Source: Candidatus Bathyarchaeota archaeon (GTDB lineage: Archaea > Thermoproteota > Bathyarchaeia > Bathyarchaeales > Bathycorpusculaceae). Taken from it: a stretch of DNA of 64,000 nucleotides. The position numbers and the translations under genes were made by a program. Of this stretch, positions 1 to 8,104 are shown in pieces (position 1 is the stretch's first letter; each line of letters starts with the position of its first letter). The DNA lies in contig PLYI01000120.1 in the NCBI GenBank assembly GCA_003151735.1, positions 62,001-126,000 of the forward strand, read 5' to 3'. The notes under the pieces were generated by a model. It had not been told where the DNA came from. It did no database searches and saw only the letters and a program-made list of their open reading frames with translations.

Positions 1-303
1 ATCAACGACTATATGGAGACGGTCAAATCTGGAAAACTACCAATCTGCAGACTCTCAGAATCTACAACAGAAGACATGATGCGAAGGACAATGACGCGTC
101 TATACCTACGACTGCCAGTAAGCAAAAAAGAGTTTATGGAGAAATTCGGAACCACCCCAGAGAAAGTTTTTCCAAAGCAACTGCAAAAACTAAAAGACAA
201 GGGTCTAATTGAAATTGATAACAGAGAAGTCCGCCTAACCAAGCTGGGTGAGGTTTGGAAGGGCAACATTGCTTGGGAATTCGCGCCTAACCAGACAAAA
301 TAG
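1..303 (+). CDS. C-terminal end of a HemN-like radical SAM protein (partial)
   Basis: The reading frame is open from the first base (I-N-D-Y-M...) to TAG at 301-303, so this is the last 100 residues of a gene that begins before the window. The pattern Y-x-x-x-V-x-x-G-x-L-P, a helical stretch, a small winged-helix-like segment (FPKQLQKLKDKGLIEI) and a closing LT-x-x-G...GNIAWEF resembles the C-terminal HemN domain of coproporphyrinogen III oxidase-like radical SAM enzymes, where this domain sits behind the catalytic barrel. The catalytic part is outside the window, so the reaction (heme-related oxidase or HemW-like heme chaperone) cannot be decided. A radical SAM/SPASM gene of possible heme relevance lies 4 kb downstream. 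Confidence 0.6.
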   Translation: MNDYMETVKSGKLPICRLSESTTEDMMRRTMTRLYLRLPVSKKEFMEKFGTTPEKVFPKQLQKLKDKGLIEIDNREVRLTKLGEVWKGNIAWEFAPNQTK

Positions 304-456
304 TTTCTCCAAAATTTCATTTTTCAGTATATTTTAATTTTAACGGCAGCTGATGCCCTTGATTATTTGATCTCAGAGAAACAAGCTAGAAGAACCCTAA
401 GAAATTAAATCAGTAAATATTTTTAAAAAAATTAAAAAAGAAAAGAAATTGGGATT

Positions 457-1113
457 TTAGTGCCTCATCGGCTGAAGACCATACCAAGTCATCACTTTGG
501 CTATGATTGGCACAATTACTCCTAAAGCAATTCCCGGCACGAAGGCTATTATGAAGGCATTAACTGGATCTGCTACCCAGCTACCTTGCGCCATAGCTTT
601 CGATGGTGCCAGTGAAATAGTGTAGTTCATGTAAGCTTGTATTACTGCGACAATTATCGAAGATGTTAAGCCCGCACCTAGCATTCGGAACAGTTTTGTT
701 GATCCGTTGTTTAATGCTCCAGCCATGTAACCTATGATGACACCGTTAACTAACCAGAAGAGTATGCTAATGTCCCCGTAAAAGTTGTACGCGGGGGTCG
801 AGCTTGCATAGTATCCTGTGTATAGCCCTGCTGTTGCAACGTAATACATGCCGCCCATGATGAAGCCTGCTGCGCCGCCTGCCCACTTATTCCAGAGTAA
901 GCCAAGCACCAAAGGAATACCGAGAACTATCATTTGAGCAAAGCCCTGACTTAGAATAACAGCGATAGTACCGCTTAGACCAGAAACGCCGAACACATGT
1001 TGAGAGCCGCTTGGGTTCACGTAGATTGCAAGAACATAGATCAGGAGCACTAGAATCAATGGTATGATTATGCCGTAGAGTATATCAGCAATTTTAAATT
1101 TGGGTGTTTCCAA
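457..1113 (-). CDS. Six-helix integral membrane protein of unknown function
   Basis: A 218-residue, very hydrophobic protein with about six membrane helices and short loops, no recognisable catalytic motif. The start is TTG at 1113, chosen because an AAGGGA ribosome-binding site lies six bases before it; no ATG is available near the N-terminus. Small residues (Gly, Ala) dominate the helices, as in ECF-type transporter subunits or other small transporters, but I do not recognise the family. It follows the rnfD-rnfC pair on the same strand after 187 bases that contain a clear terminator, so it is probably a separate transcript, yet its position makes a role next to the Rnf-like module possible. 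Confidence 0.75.
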   Translation of the reverse strand: METPKFKIADILYGIIIPLILVLLIYVLAIYVNPSGSQHVFGVSGLSGTIAVILSQGFAQMIVLGIPLVLGLLWNKWAGGAAGFIMGGMYYVATAGLYTGYYASSTPAYNFYGDISILFWLVNGVIIGYMAGALNNGSTKLFRMLGAGLTSSIIVAVIQAYMNYTISLAPSKAMAQGSWVADPVNAFIIAFVPGIALGVIVPIIAKVMTWYGLQPMRH

Positions 1114-1235
1114 TTTTAATCCCTTGAATTATTTACGTTGCGGCGTGTTAATAAGCTTAATGCTTACCAGCTTGATTCAAAAAGATATGAATACTTAAAA
1201 ACTAATTATGCTAAAAAAATAATTTAGTAAATAAA

Positions 1236-1272
1236 AATTAAAAAAACAAAAGGCACATGGATAAACCATGTG
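1236..1272 (-). terminator. Stem-loop plus T-tract terminator after rnfC
   Basis: Read on the minus strand, CACATGG and CCATGTG form a perfect 7-bp stem around a 5-base loop (1254-1260 with 1266-1272), followed directly by CCTTTTG and a run of T. It lies 29 bases past the rnfC stop, which fits an intrinsic terminator for the rnfD-rnfC transcript. Confidence 0.7.
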
Positions 1273-1300
1273 TTAAGTGATTTTTGTGCAAGTTTTCAGA

Positions 1301-2590
1301 TTAGTGGCGTGCAGCGCATATTGTGCCAGACAACGGTAGCTTTGACGGACAAACATAAGAGCATGTTCCGCAGGCTATGCAATCTTTGACCCACAGTTTT
1401 TCTGCTTTGGCCATGTCGCCTTTCATTATCGCACTGTAGATCATTATTGGATGTAGGCGTACCGGACAAGATTGGATGCAGTTTGAGCAGTGTATACAGG
1501 CTGTTTCCTTTTGACCTGGCTTGTAACTGGTTTTGGAGAACACGATGATGCTTGAAGTTCGCTTGGTCACCGGCGCTTCCAAGGTTGGCAGCGTGTGGCC
1601 CATCATTACTCCGCCGATTACTACCTGTCGGATGTCTTTTGTGTCGACTTTGTATTGGCTAAGTATGTTGCTAACTGGGGTGCCTATCTTCACGAGCAAA
1701 TTCTTTGGTTCTGCAATGTCTCCGTTTAGTGTGGTTACTCTTGATATGAGCGGTTCGCCTTCAAACACAGCGTTTGCTATGGCGTTTATGGTTGCTACGT
1801 TCTGGACTATGGTCCCCATTTCGTATGAGCGTTTGCCTGGTGCTACTTCGTATTTCAACATTGCCTTTTGAAGCACGCTTGCGTCTCCTTGCTGGTATGT
1901 TAGGTGTTTAGCTATGACTTCTGTATCGGGTTCTTTACTGAAGGCTTCTTGAAGTTTAGGTACAGCTTCCACTTTGTTGACTTTGGTGGCAACAATAACT
2001 TTGGGGTTTCCAAGGATTTGGCGTACAACTCTTACGCCTCGCACCAGATTCGCGGTTTTCTCAATCATTAAACGTTCATCTGCAGTATCGTATGGTTCGC
2101 CTTCTGCAGCGTTTACGATAAGGGTCTTTATGGGTTTGTCTGCGGGTAAAGAAAGTTTAACGCTGGTGGGGAAACCTGCGCCGCCTAAGCCGATAATGCC
2201 TGCTTCGCGAATGATTTTAAGCAGAACCTCTTTTGAGGTGCTTTTAAGTTCTGATTCAGAGATAGGTGTTAAGGTTTTGTCCATGGTTTTTTTGCCGTCG
2301 TTTTCAATCCAGATGGCTTCTGAGCATTCTTCGTAGCAGCTGTTGAATACATCGCCGATCTTTGTAACTTTACCTGAGATTGGGCTGTGAACTGGGGCAC
2401 TGACGCGTTCTTTGGAGTCCGCGATTTTTTCTCCTATGGCTACGGTGTCACCAACAGAGACGATGGGAGTGTTTACTGCTCCCGTATGTTGGTAGGTTAG
2501 CACTATCGCTGTTTTTGGGTCTGGAAATACTTCGATGGGTGTGATTCTTGCTTTTTCTTTGTGTTCTTTTATATAAACGAGGTTTGCCAT
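1301..2590 (-). CDS. rnfC: RnfC-like electron transport complex subunit
   Basis: RnfC is the peripheral NADH/flavin and ferredoxin-side subunit of the Rnf complex, which couples ferredoxin-NAD electron transfer to ion pumping. Visible here: an N-terminal barrel-like region with a lipoyl-like sandwich segment (APVHSPISGKV), the nucleotide-binding motif GLGGAGFPTSVK at about residues 134-145, and two C-terminal 4Fe-4S motifs, each C-x2-C-x2-C-x3-CP. The length (about 430 residues) fits a short RnfC without the long C-terminal repeats of some bacteria. The start is the second ATG: GGGAG precedes it by nine bases, while the same GGGAG abuts the first ATG at 2599. It follows rnfD directly on the same strand. 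No RnfA, B, E or G is nearby. Confidence 0.85.
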   Translation of the reverse strand: MANLVYIKEHKEKARITPIEVFPDPKTAIVLTYQHTGAVNTPIVSVGDTVAIGEKIADSKERVSAPVHSPISGKVTKIGDVFNSCYEECSEAIWIENDGKKTMDKTLTPISESELKSTSKEVLLKIIREAGIIGLGGAGFPTSVKLSLPADKPIKTLIVNAAEGEPYDTADERLMIEKTANLVRGVRVVRQILGNPKVIVATKVNKVEAVPKLQEAFSKEPDTEVIAKHLTYQQGDASVLQKAMLKYEVAPGKRSYEMGTIVQNVATINAIANAVFEGEPLISRVTTLNGDIAEPKNLLVKIGTPVSNILSQYKVDTKDIRQVVIGGVMMGHTLPTLEAPVTKRTSSIIVFSKTSYKPGQKETACIHCSNCIQSCPVRLHPIMIYSAIMKGDMAKAEKLWVKDCIACGTCSYVCPSKLPLSGTICAARH

Positions 2591-2595
2591 TTTGT

Positions 2596-3780
2596 TCATC
2601 TCCCAAAGGGTTTGTGGATTCCTACACGGTCAAGGAGCGGCACCGTTAAGTTCATTATGAGTAGTGCCAAAAGTGAACCGCCGAAGAAATTCATATACGT
2701 TTGTATCAGAATGGTCAGAACGCCTAGGCCGACGCCGAAGATGATTTGTCCTATGCCTGTATACGGGGTTGTCGCTGGGTCGGTTGCCATGAAGAAGCCC
2801 AAGAAGATTGAGCTACCGATGAACAATTCAAAGAGCAACCTTATTGTTAGGTCTGTGTCTCCGAAAGCGGTCGCGAATATTATTGACATGATAGCGATTG
2901 ATACGAAGTAAGCAAGAGTTACTCTCCATTTTACGTATTTGCGTGCAACCACAAAGAATGCGATGCCGACGATGATTACTGCGAGTGCTGAGGCGCCTCC
3001 TGTCCAACCGTGGAATTTATCTAGTATCATAAGTGAGGAAATGCTGCTCGTTGTTATGGCAGGTGTAGCGAGGCCTGGATTTCCATAGCAGCCAGCTAGA
3101 TAGGTGGCAAACGAAGCGAGACCGTTGTGTCCTACTGGACCTGATCCGAAGCCTATTGCGCCTGAGAGTGAAGGCACGCCTAAACCTCCCGCTGTAAATG
3201 CGGCGAAGTGGTCTTTTGCTAAAAAGACGCTGCCTATGAATGGTAGCAGAACGATGAATTTTGCGGCTGCTGCTGGGTTAACGTATTTTCTGCCTGCTAA
3301 TCCTTGAAGTTTCTTAAAAACTACAAGGCCAATCAATGAAATTATTGCGACGTAAAGGAAAGCGCTGGGGGCGGATAATGTGTCGATGGGCATTACGTCG
3401 GCTGCTTGAGTCATGGCTGGAATACCCAGTGAATATGAGAGTGTTACAATTAAGCCGAAGACTGCTACTGACCAAGTGTTCATTTGGGCGTCAGAAGATA
3501 CTTTGCTGATTAATGTGTCTGCGCCTACGGCTATGGCGATAGCTATGAGAGCGTTAATGAGCACTATCTCACCGAGGGGCATTTGCCAAATGCCGGTAAG
3601 TTTCAGGCCTGCTATTTGTGAGTTTGTGGGTGTAGTGGTTGACCACCATAAGATTGCGGTGATGATGGTGATTGCTAAAAGTGCAGTGAAGGTGTATTGC
3701 ATTAGACGATTCTTGGACATTGTACCCGTTATGTGAGGAGCGGGCTTAACAATTAGATCCTGAGGGTTTTCATTACTCAT
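2596..3780 (-). CDS. rnfD: RnfD/NqrB-family membrane subunit
   Basis: A 394-residue membrane protein with about ten helices that matches the RnfD/NqrB family: a KYVNPAAAAKF segment, and near the C-terminus FMATDPATTPYTGIGQ, both typical of the family. RnfD/NqrB subunits carry flavin and form part of the ion path. In characterised members a covalent FMN sits on the Thr of an S-G-A-T motif; at the matching place this protein has G-G-A-S (residues 261-264), so Ser replaces Thr. GAGGT eight bases before the ATG supports the start. The stop overlaps the first possible rnfC ATG as ATGA, so the two are translationally coupled. It shares a divergent intergenic region with the gene at 3918. Confidence 0.85.
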   Translation of the reverse strand: MSNENPQDLIVKPAPHITGTMSKNRLMQYTFTALLAITIITAILWWSTTTPTNSQIAGLKLTGIWQMPLGEIVLINALIAIAIAVGADTLISKVSSDAQMNTWSVAVFGLIVTLSYSLGIPAMTQAADVMPIDTLSAPSAFLYVAIISLIGLVVFKKLQGLAGRKYVNPAAAAKFIVLLPFIGSVFLAKDHFAAFTAGGLGVPSLSGAIGFGSGPVGHNGLASFATYLAGCYGNPGLATPAITTSSISSLMILDKFHGWTGGASALAVIIVGIAFFVVARKYVKWRVTLAYFVSIAIMSIIFATAFGDTDLTIRLLFELFIGSSIFLGFFMATDPATTPYTGIGQIIFGVGLGVLTILIQTYMNFFGGSLLALLIMNLTVPLLDRVGIHKPFGR

Positions 3781-3917
3781 TGTTAATACCTCTAAGTTTG
3801 ACTTTGCTTATTTAAGAAGTTGAATATTAAACTCTTTCGGAAAGAAAAAAATGCGGATGTCTTTGGGTAAAGCTAATACCAGCAAACTATAAATTATCTA
3901 TAAGCGAGCATAAAACC

Positions 3918-4373
3918 GTGACGGACGCCAAAAACGAGAAACTTACGGGAATAACGTTAAACGTGTATTTGCACGTCGTCAAAAAGGGCAAGCCAGTCGG
4001 CCCCAGAGACGTCATGAAAAGCGTCCAGCTAAGCAGCCCCAGCGTCGCGTACAGGCACCTGCAGAAACTCGAAGACGCAGGCTACCTGCAAAAGAACGAG
4101 TACGGCGAATACACCGTTAAAAACAAAGCAGCCATCCGCGGACACGTTTGGCTTGGAAGCCGCTTACTGCCCAAAATGTGGCTCTACTCACTGCTTTTCC
4201 TCGGGATTTTAATCGTTGAACTATCTGTTTTAATAGTGCATTTTTCGATTGAGACCTTCGAATTCAAAGTTTTCTTTCTCCTGTTAACGCTTATTACGGG
4301 TTTGGCATTGGCGGTTTTCACAGTTGAAGGGCTACTGCAGAACAAACGCAGAAGCAACACTGAAACAGAATAA
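3918..4373 (+). CDS. Winged-helix protein with two C-terminal membrane helices
   Basis: A 151-residue protein with GTG start. Residues 1-75 form a winged-helix DNA-binding domain (GKPVGPRDVMKSVQLSSPSV, then HLQKLEDAGYLQKN and a wing). After a linker come two membrane helices (about 92-112 and 118-140) and a basic tail. Membrane-tethered one-component regulators of this build are common in archaea; ligand and targets are unknown. It is transcribed away from rnfD-rnfC across a 137-base gap, so it may control that operon, an inference from position only. Confidence 0.75.
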   Translation: MTDAKNEKLTGITLNVYLHVVKKGKPVGPRDVMKSVQLSSPSVAYRHLQKLEDAGYLQKNEYGEYTVKNKAAIRGHVWLGSRLLPKMWLYSLLFLGILIVELSVLIVHFSIETFEFKVFFLLLTLITGLALAVFTVEGLLQNKRRSNTETE

Positions 4374-4487
4374 GCCTTTTTGATGACTAACACGGTTGTT
4401 TTCTGCATTTTTTCCAAAAAAAGGGAAAATCAATTTCTTAGAGGAAGTTTTATATCGCTTCACCGATTTTATCTTGACTTGATTTAA

Positions 4488-5591
4488 ATGAATCCAATCA
4501 CAGCCCCCTTGTTCATGGTTGTTTGGCGATGTACCCGCAACTGTGTGGGCAGTTGCACATACTGCAGTTACATAAAAGAATACGCTAAAGACCAAGAGCT
4601 GAACACTGCACAAGCTAAACATATGGTTGATGAAATGGCAGAGTTCGGTTCACAGTGGCTTGGAATCAGCGGCGGAGAACCCCTGGTTCGACCTGACGTT
4701 TGGGAAGTTATCGAGTACGCAGAGAAAAAGCACGGCATGAAAGTCAGCTTGATCACAAGCGGCTTTGCCTGGGATGAAGAACGCTTTGATAAACTGCGCA
4801 AATATGAAGTTCACACAGCCATCAGCATTGACGGCGACAGGGACACAAACGACATGATACGGCGCAAAGGTGGCTATGACAAAGCATTACACGCCATGAA
4901 AAAACTCAGCGAAGTCGGGTTGCTTGACTGCCTCGTTACAACTATGACTAAGCACAATATCCACCAGATGGCTCATCCAGCGGCATTGGCGGAGGAATAC
5001 AAAGCCCGCATGCTCGTCTACCACAACCTTGTTCCTGTGGGCAGAGCAGGCGAACACATGGCGGACATAGCTCCAACACCAGAACAATACGAGACTGCAT
5101 TCAACGAAATATACGATATCCAACGCAAACTCTACGGCAAAGTCAAAGTCAACGTCTACGCACCCTTCTATGCACGTATCGTCCGCCAAAAGAACCCAGC
5201 GGACTTCTGGCAATGGTACAACGAAGGCTACCTTGGAAAATGCACCATCGGCGGCAACTACATCGGCATTACCGAAAACGGCGACTACCGAAGCTGCGGC
5301 TTCCACGAAGGCTACCGAATCGGAAATGTCAAAGACACAAAACTGCGAACCGCCTGGGAACAACTGCAGAAAAGCGAGTTGCACCTTAAACTGCGCGACA
5401 AAAGCAACCTCAAAGGCAGGTGTGGAATCTGTGAATACCGAGAAATCTGCGGCGGATGCAGAACACGAGCTGAATTCTACACTGGCGACCTCTTCGAATC
5501 AGACCCAGCATGCAACTACATACCCAAAGTACTGCAAGAAGACCCCAAAGCACTTGAAACTATGCGCAAAGAAGCGCTCAAAAAACAGTAA
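4488..5591 (+). CDS. Radical SAM/SPASM enzyme, AhbC/AhbD-like
   Basis: A 367-residue radical SAM enzyme. The N-terminus carries the cluster-binding motif C-x3-C-x2-C (NCVGSCTYC), with an extra Cys four residues earlier, followed by GISGGEPLVRPD, the SAM-contacting GGEP segment. The C-terminus has a SPASM-type Cys set (CTIGG, RSCGF, CGICEYREICGGC...DPACNY) that would bind additional 4Fe-4S clusters. CGGCR-x-RA-x-x-x-TGD and the DPxC ending are typical of the AhbC/AhbD enzymes that turn 12,18-didecarboxysiroheme into heme b, but related enzymes mature peptides, so the substrate is not certain. It has its own promoter region and no operon partner. Confidence 0.75.
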   Translation: MNPITAPLFMVVWRCTRNCVGSCTYCSYIKEYAKDQELNTAQAKHMVDEMAEFGSQWLGISGGEPLVRPDVWEVIEYAEKKHGMKVSLITSGFAWDEERFDKLRKYEVHTAISIDGDRDTNDMIRRKGGYDKALHAMKKLSEVGLLDCLVTTMTKHNIHQMAHPAALAEEYKARMLVYHNLVPVGRAGEHMADIAPTPEQYETAFNEIYDIQRKLYGKVKVNVYAPFYARIVRQKNPADFWQWYNEGYLGKCTIGGNYIGITENGDYRSCGFHEGYRIGNVKDTKLRTAWEQLQKSELHLKLRDKSNLKGRCGICEYREICGGCRTRAEFYTGDLFESDPACNYIPKVLQEDPKALETMRKEALKKQ

Positions 5592-5663
5592 ACATTCCTT
5601 TCTTTTTGCTTCTTTAAGTTTTCACCTTTAATGTTGGCAGCCTTAAATTTCTCTTAAGGACGG

Positions 5664-5944
5664 TTATTGGTGTTTTTTCTTGTTTGACATAAATCCAATA
5701 ACAAATACGAGGAATAAAATAACTCCGACAACTACTAGTCCTACCCCAAGATAGGTTACTAAGGCACTGTTTATTCGGGCGTTGTTTGCTGAAGCCCTTA
5801 AGTTACCTACTACTGTGATAACTATCCAGTGAGCAGTAAAAATGATGCCTAATCTACCGACAATTGTTCCATATTCTTTGGACCTTTCTTTTTTTCCTTC
5901 GGATAATCATTAAGCAGGTTGCTCCTCAAATAGTTTAGCAACAT
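5664..5944 (-). pseudogene. Small two-helix membrane protein, frame broken at an A7 run
   Basis: On the minus strand an ATG at 5944 opens a frame (MLLNYLRSNLLNDYPKEKK) that ends early, while the next frame continues without a stop for about 73 codons (ERSKEYGTIVGRLGIIF..., ending FMSNKKKHQ and TAA at 5664). The two frames join if one A is added to the A7 run (complement of T7 at 5889-5895), giving about 93 residues with two membrane helices. The run reads GAA AAA AAG in the first frame, which is also the A-AAA-AAG heptamer used for -1 frameshifting in bacterial dnaX. A lost base or a sequencing error is the simplest reading. Confidence 0.6.
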
Positions 5945-6038
5945 ATTAGGATCCAAATATAATACCATTGCAGAAACGATAGAGGGGAAGGTAATCCCTA
6001 AGAGGGGTAGTCAGTATTGGCGTTTTCAGTTCCATTAG
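5944..6038 (+). repeat. Dispersed intergenic element, copy A
   Basis: About 95 bp lying upstream of the GPN GTPase. It starts TATTAGGATCCAAATAT, continues CATTGCAGAAACGATAGAGG, and ends GTATTGGCGTTTTCA...CCATTAG. Copy B (29056-29158) is nearly the same on the other strand, including an identical stretch of 22 bases; copies C (9441-9484) and D (54887-54962) share parts. No coding potential is evident. Confidence 0.75.
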
Positions 6039-6119
6039 TATGATGTTTTACAGTGCTCAAAATGGAAGTCGAAAGGTTATTATCTTGAGCCAATTCAAAC
6101 CTACATTGGAGAACAAAAC

Positions 6120-6881
6120 ATGCCCTTAGCGTTTATCATTGGAACTGCCGGCTCAGGCAAATCCCTCTTCACCGCGGCTTTTGCAGAATGGCTCAAAATG
6201 AGCAAGCAGGACGTTGCCGTTGTCAATTTGGATCCTGGTGCGTTAAAGCTGCCTTATCAACCGGATATTGATGTGCGCAACTATGTGGAGGTTGGCGATA
6301 TTATGGAGAAGTACGGGTTGGGTCCTAATGGCGCTTTAGTTATGGCTGCTGACTTAATTGCAGATGAGATTGAGAATTTAACCCGTGACATCGAAGAAGC
6401 CCACGCCGACATCGTGTTGGTTGATACGCCTGGTCAAATGGAGCTTTTTGCTTTCCGAGCAAGCGGACCATACATCGTTGACGAATTGACAAAGGAGCCA
6501 AAAGCCCTCATCTACCTCTTCGACGCTGTTTTCTCAATCAACCCACTTAATTACGTTTCAAACATGTTCTTGGCGGCAGCGGTTTACAACAGATTTTTCC
6601 AGCCGCAAGTCCATTTGCTCTCCAAAACCGATTTAATACCTAAAAAGGATGTGCAGGCAATGGCGAATTGGTCGGCAAACACCAATGCGTTGGAGGATGC
6701 GATTGAGCAGAAACTTGAAGGGTCAAAACGCCTTTTTAGCCGCAACATGATGCAGGCCATCACCAAGTTGGGTATGCAGTTTCATCTGATACCTATTTCC
6801 TCTAAAACAAACGAGGGCATGGTAAACGTTAACACTTTGCTTGAACGCATCCTCAACGAAGGAGAAAAATACACCACTTAA
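6120..6881 (+). CDS. GPN-loop GTPase
   Basis: A 253-residue GTPase of the GPN (XAB1/Gpn1) family found in archaea and eukaryotes. The P-loop is GTAGSGKS (residues 8-15), the family signature Gly-Pro-Asn occurs in GLGPNGAL, the G3 motif is DTPGQMELF and the G4 motif is SKTD (KTDL). Eukaryotic relatives help assemble RNA polymerase II; archaeal members act as homodimers of poorly known function. Length is normal. The 3' end overlaps the stop of the convergent regulator gene by four bases. A dispersed repeat lies 82 bases upstream and may contain or disturb its promoter. Confidence 0.9.
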   Translation: MPLAFIIGTAGSGKSLFTAAFAEWLKMSKQDVAVVNLDPGALKLPYQPDIDVRNYVEVGDIMEKYGLGPNGALVMAADLIADEIENLTRDIEEAHADIVLVDTPGQMELFAFRASGPYIVDELTKEPKALIYLFDAVFSINPLNYVSNMFLAAAVYNRFFQPQVHLLSKTDLIPKKDVQAMANWSANTNALEDAIEQKLEGSKRLFSRNMMQAITKLGMQFHLIPISSKTNEGMVNVNTLLERILNEGEKYTT

Positions 6882-7504
6882 ACACGAATCAGAGACCAGC
6901 TTGCCGCAAAAGCTCCCCTTTTAGCCTTCAGGGCTGAATCGGCGCCAGCAATAATGATAACGTCATTTTCCTGAGGCATCAACTTCTCAAGAATCAGGTT
7001 TGTTGCTTTAGGATACTGTTTTTCTATGGCTTTGCTTACGGATTCAATGCATAAATGCCCGTTTTTGGAAACGATGACGAGGGCTTTGCGTGCACCTGCA
7101 ATTATGGCTGCGTCCCGCTGGTCAATGCCAGACTCAACTTTTTGGCCGCAATTCTTGACTAAAAACGCGAAATTAAAGTCGGATTCACTCAACTCAGACC
7201 TGGGAATTTCCATCCGTTTGGGGAAGATTTCTTCGAATTGGCGCCAAACCTCCAAGCCCCTTTTGGTCAGGTTGCAGCCTTCTTTGGAGGTCTCAATTAA
7301 ACCAGCCTCTTTTAGCCTGCTAATTATTGTGCGCACCGCGCCATCGCCAACATTGAGCTTCTCAGCCAGCTTGTTTCTGCCCAAAGGCTTCAGCGACAAA
7401 AGCTCCAATGCATAGAATACATGGAATATCGTGAAGGTAGTTGATGGCCCGGGAGCTTTTTTTCCAGCGATTTGCTGCATGAACTTCTTGAGGGATGCCG
7501 CCAT
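6878..7504 (-). CDS. Winged-helix protein, DUF4443-like
   Basis: A 208-residue protein. Residues 30-95 form a winged helix (LGRNKLAEKLNVGDGAVRTIISRLKEAGLIETSKEG plus wing). The rest is an alpha/beta domain with GIDQRDAAIIAGARKALVIV and, near the end, NDVIIIAGAD, resembling the archaeal DUF4443 regulators, in which this part may bind a small ligand. No catalytic residues stand out. It is convergent with the GPN GTPase gene and lies head to tail with ridA on the same strand, 61 bases apart, so the two may be co-transcribed. Confidence 0.7.
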   Translation of the reverse strand: MAASLKKFMQQIAGKKAPGPSTTFTIFHVFYALELLSLKPLGRNKLAEKLNVGDGAVRTIISRLKEAGLIETSKEGCNLTKRGLEVWRQFEEIFPKRMEIPRSELSESDFNFAFLVKNCGQKVESGIDQRDAAIIAGARKALVIVSKNGHLCIESVSKAIEKQYPKATNLILEKLMPQENDVIIIAGADSALKAKRGAFAASWSLIRV

Positions 7505-7565
7505 GTTTTTGCACGTTGCTAGTTAAGTGTCTTTTGGGTTTTTATAACTTATCAATCGCAAGTGG

Positions 7566-7943
7566 CTAGTCTTTGTAGGCAACCACAGAAACCTCAAGGA
7601 GCGCGCCGCGCTTAAGTTCTGAGGCAACCAAGGAGCGCGCGGGAAAACCGTTGTCAAAGAACTTTGCGTATTCACGGTTAAACTCTTCGAAAAGCGTCAT
7701 AGAAGATAGATAAACGGTGACTTGAACAATGTCTTTTAGACAGTAACCTGCGGATTCCAATATGGCTTTAATATTCTCCATTATCAGATGCGTTTGCAAC
7801 CGTACGTTTTCAACAATGAGTTTGTCGTCTTTTGGGTCGATCGCTAGTTGTCCAGAAACAAACAGAAAATTGCCCGCTTGCACTGCTTGACTATATGGGC
7901 CTATGGGTTTTGGCGCGTTCTGGCTTAACACCGCTTTATTCAT
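7566..7943 (-). CDS. ridA: RidA/YjgF/YER057c family enamine/imine deaminase
   Basis: A 125-residue RidA-family protein; members hydrolyse reactive enamine/imine intermediates released by PLP enzymes such as threonine dehydratase. Family hallmarks: IGPYSQAVQAGNFLFVSGQLAIDP near the N-terminus, and LASELKRGALLEVSVVA-like ending (here VASELKRGALLEVSVVAYKD), where the Arg binds substrate carboxylate and the Glu near the end is conserved. The same frame is open upstream to 8105, but that 54-residue extension (Cys-, Lys- and Gln-rich) matches nothing in the family, whereas starting at the ATG of 7943 gives the standard trimer-forming length. The gene is divergent from metK. Confidence 0.88.
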   Translation of the reverse strand: MNKAVLSQNAPKPIGPYSQAVQAGNFLFVSGQLAIDPKDDKLIVENVRLQTHLIMENIKAILESAGYCLKDIVQVTVYLSSMTLFEEFNREYAKFFDNGFPARSLVASELKRGALLEVSVVAYKD

Positions 7944-8104
7944 GGTATCCCTTGCTTGTTTGTGTTGTTTTGGAGTTAAAATGGTTTTGCAGTCCGCCAT
8001 CATCAGCAATTCCTCGTCGATATATTGCTTGCATTGTCGAAAGCCTTTTAAGAAAAACTGGGGGTTACTATGCTTAATTACACGATTGAACAGAAGAGAT
8101 TCCA

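Noticed and set aside
303-456. Open frame after the HemN-like gene (…ADALDYLISEKQARRTLRN)
   Set aside because: No start codon context and hydrophobic nonsense upstream; too weak to call.
8020-8104. Possible SAM riboswitch before metK
   Set aside because: No stem pattern of a known SAM riboswitch, and the region is within the divergent ridA upstream sequence.
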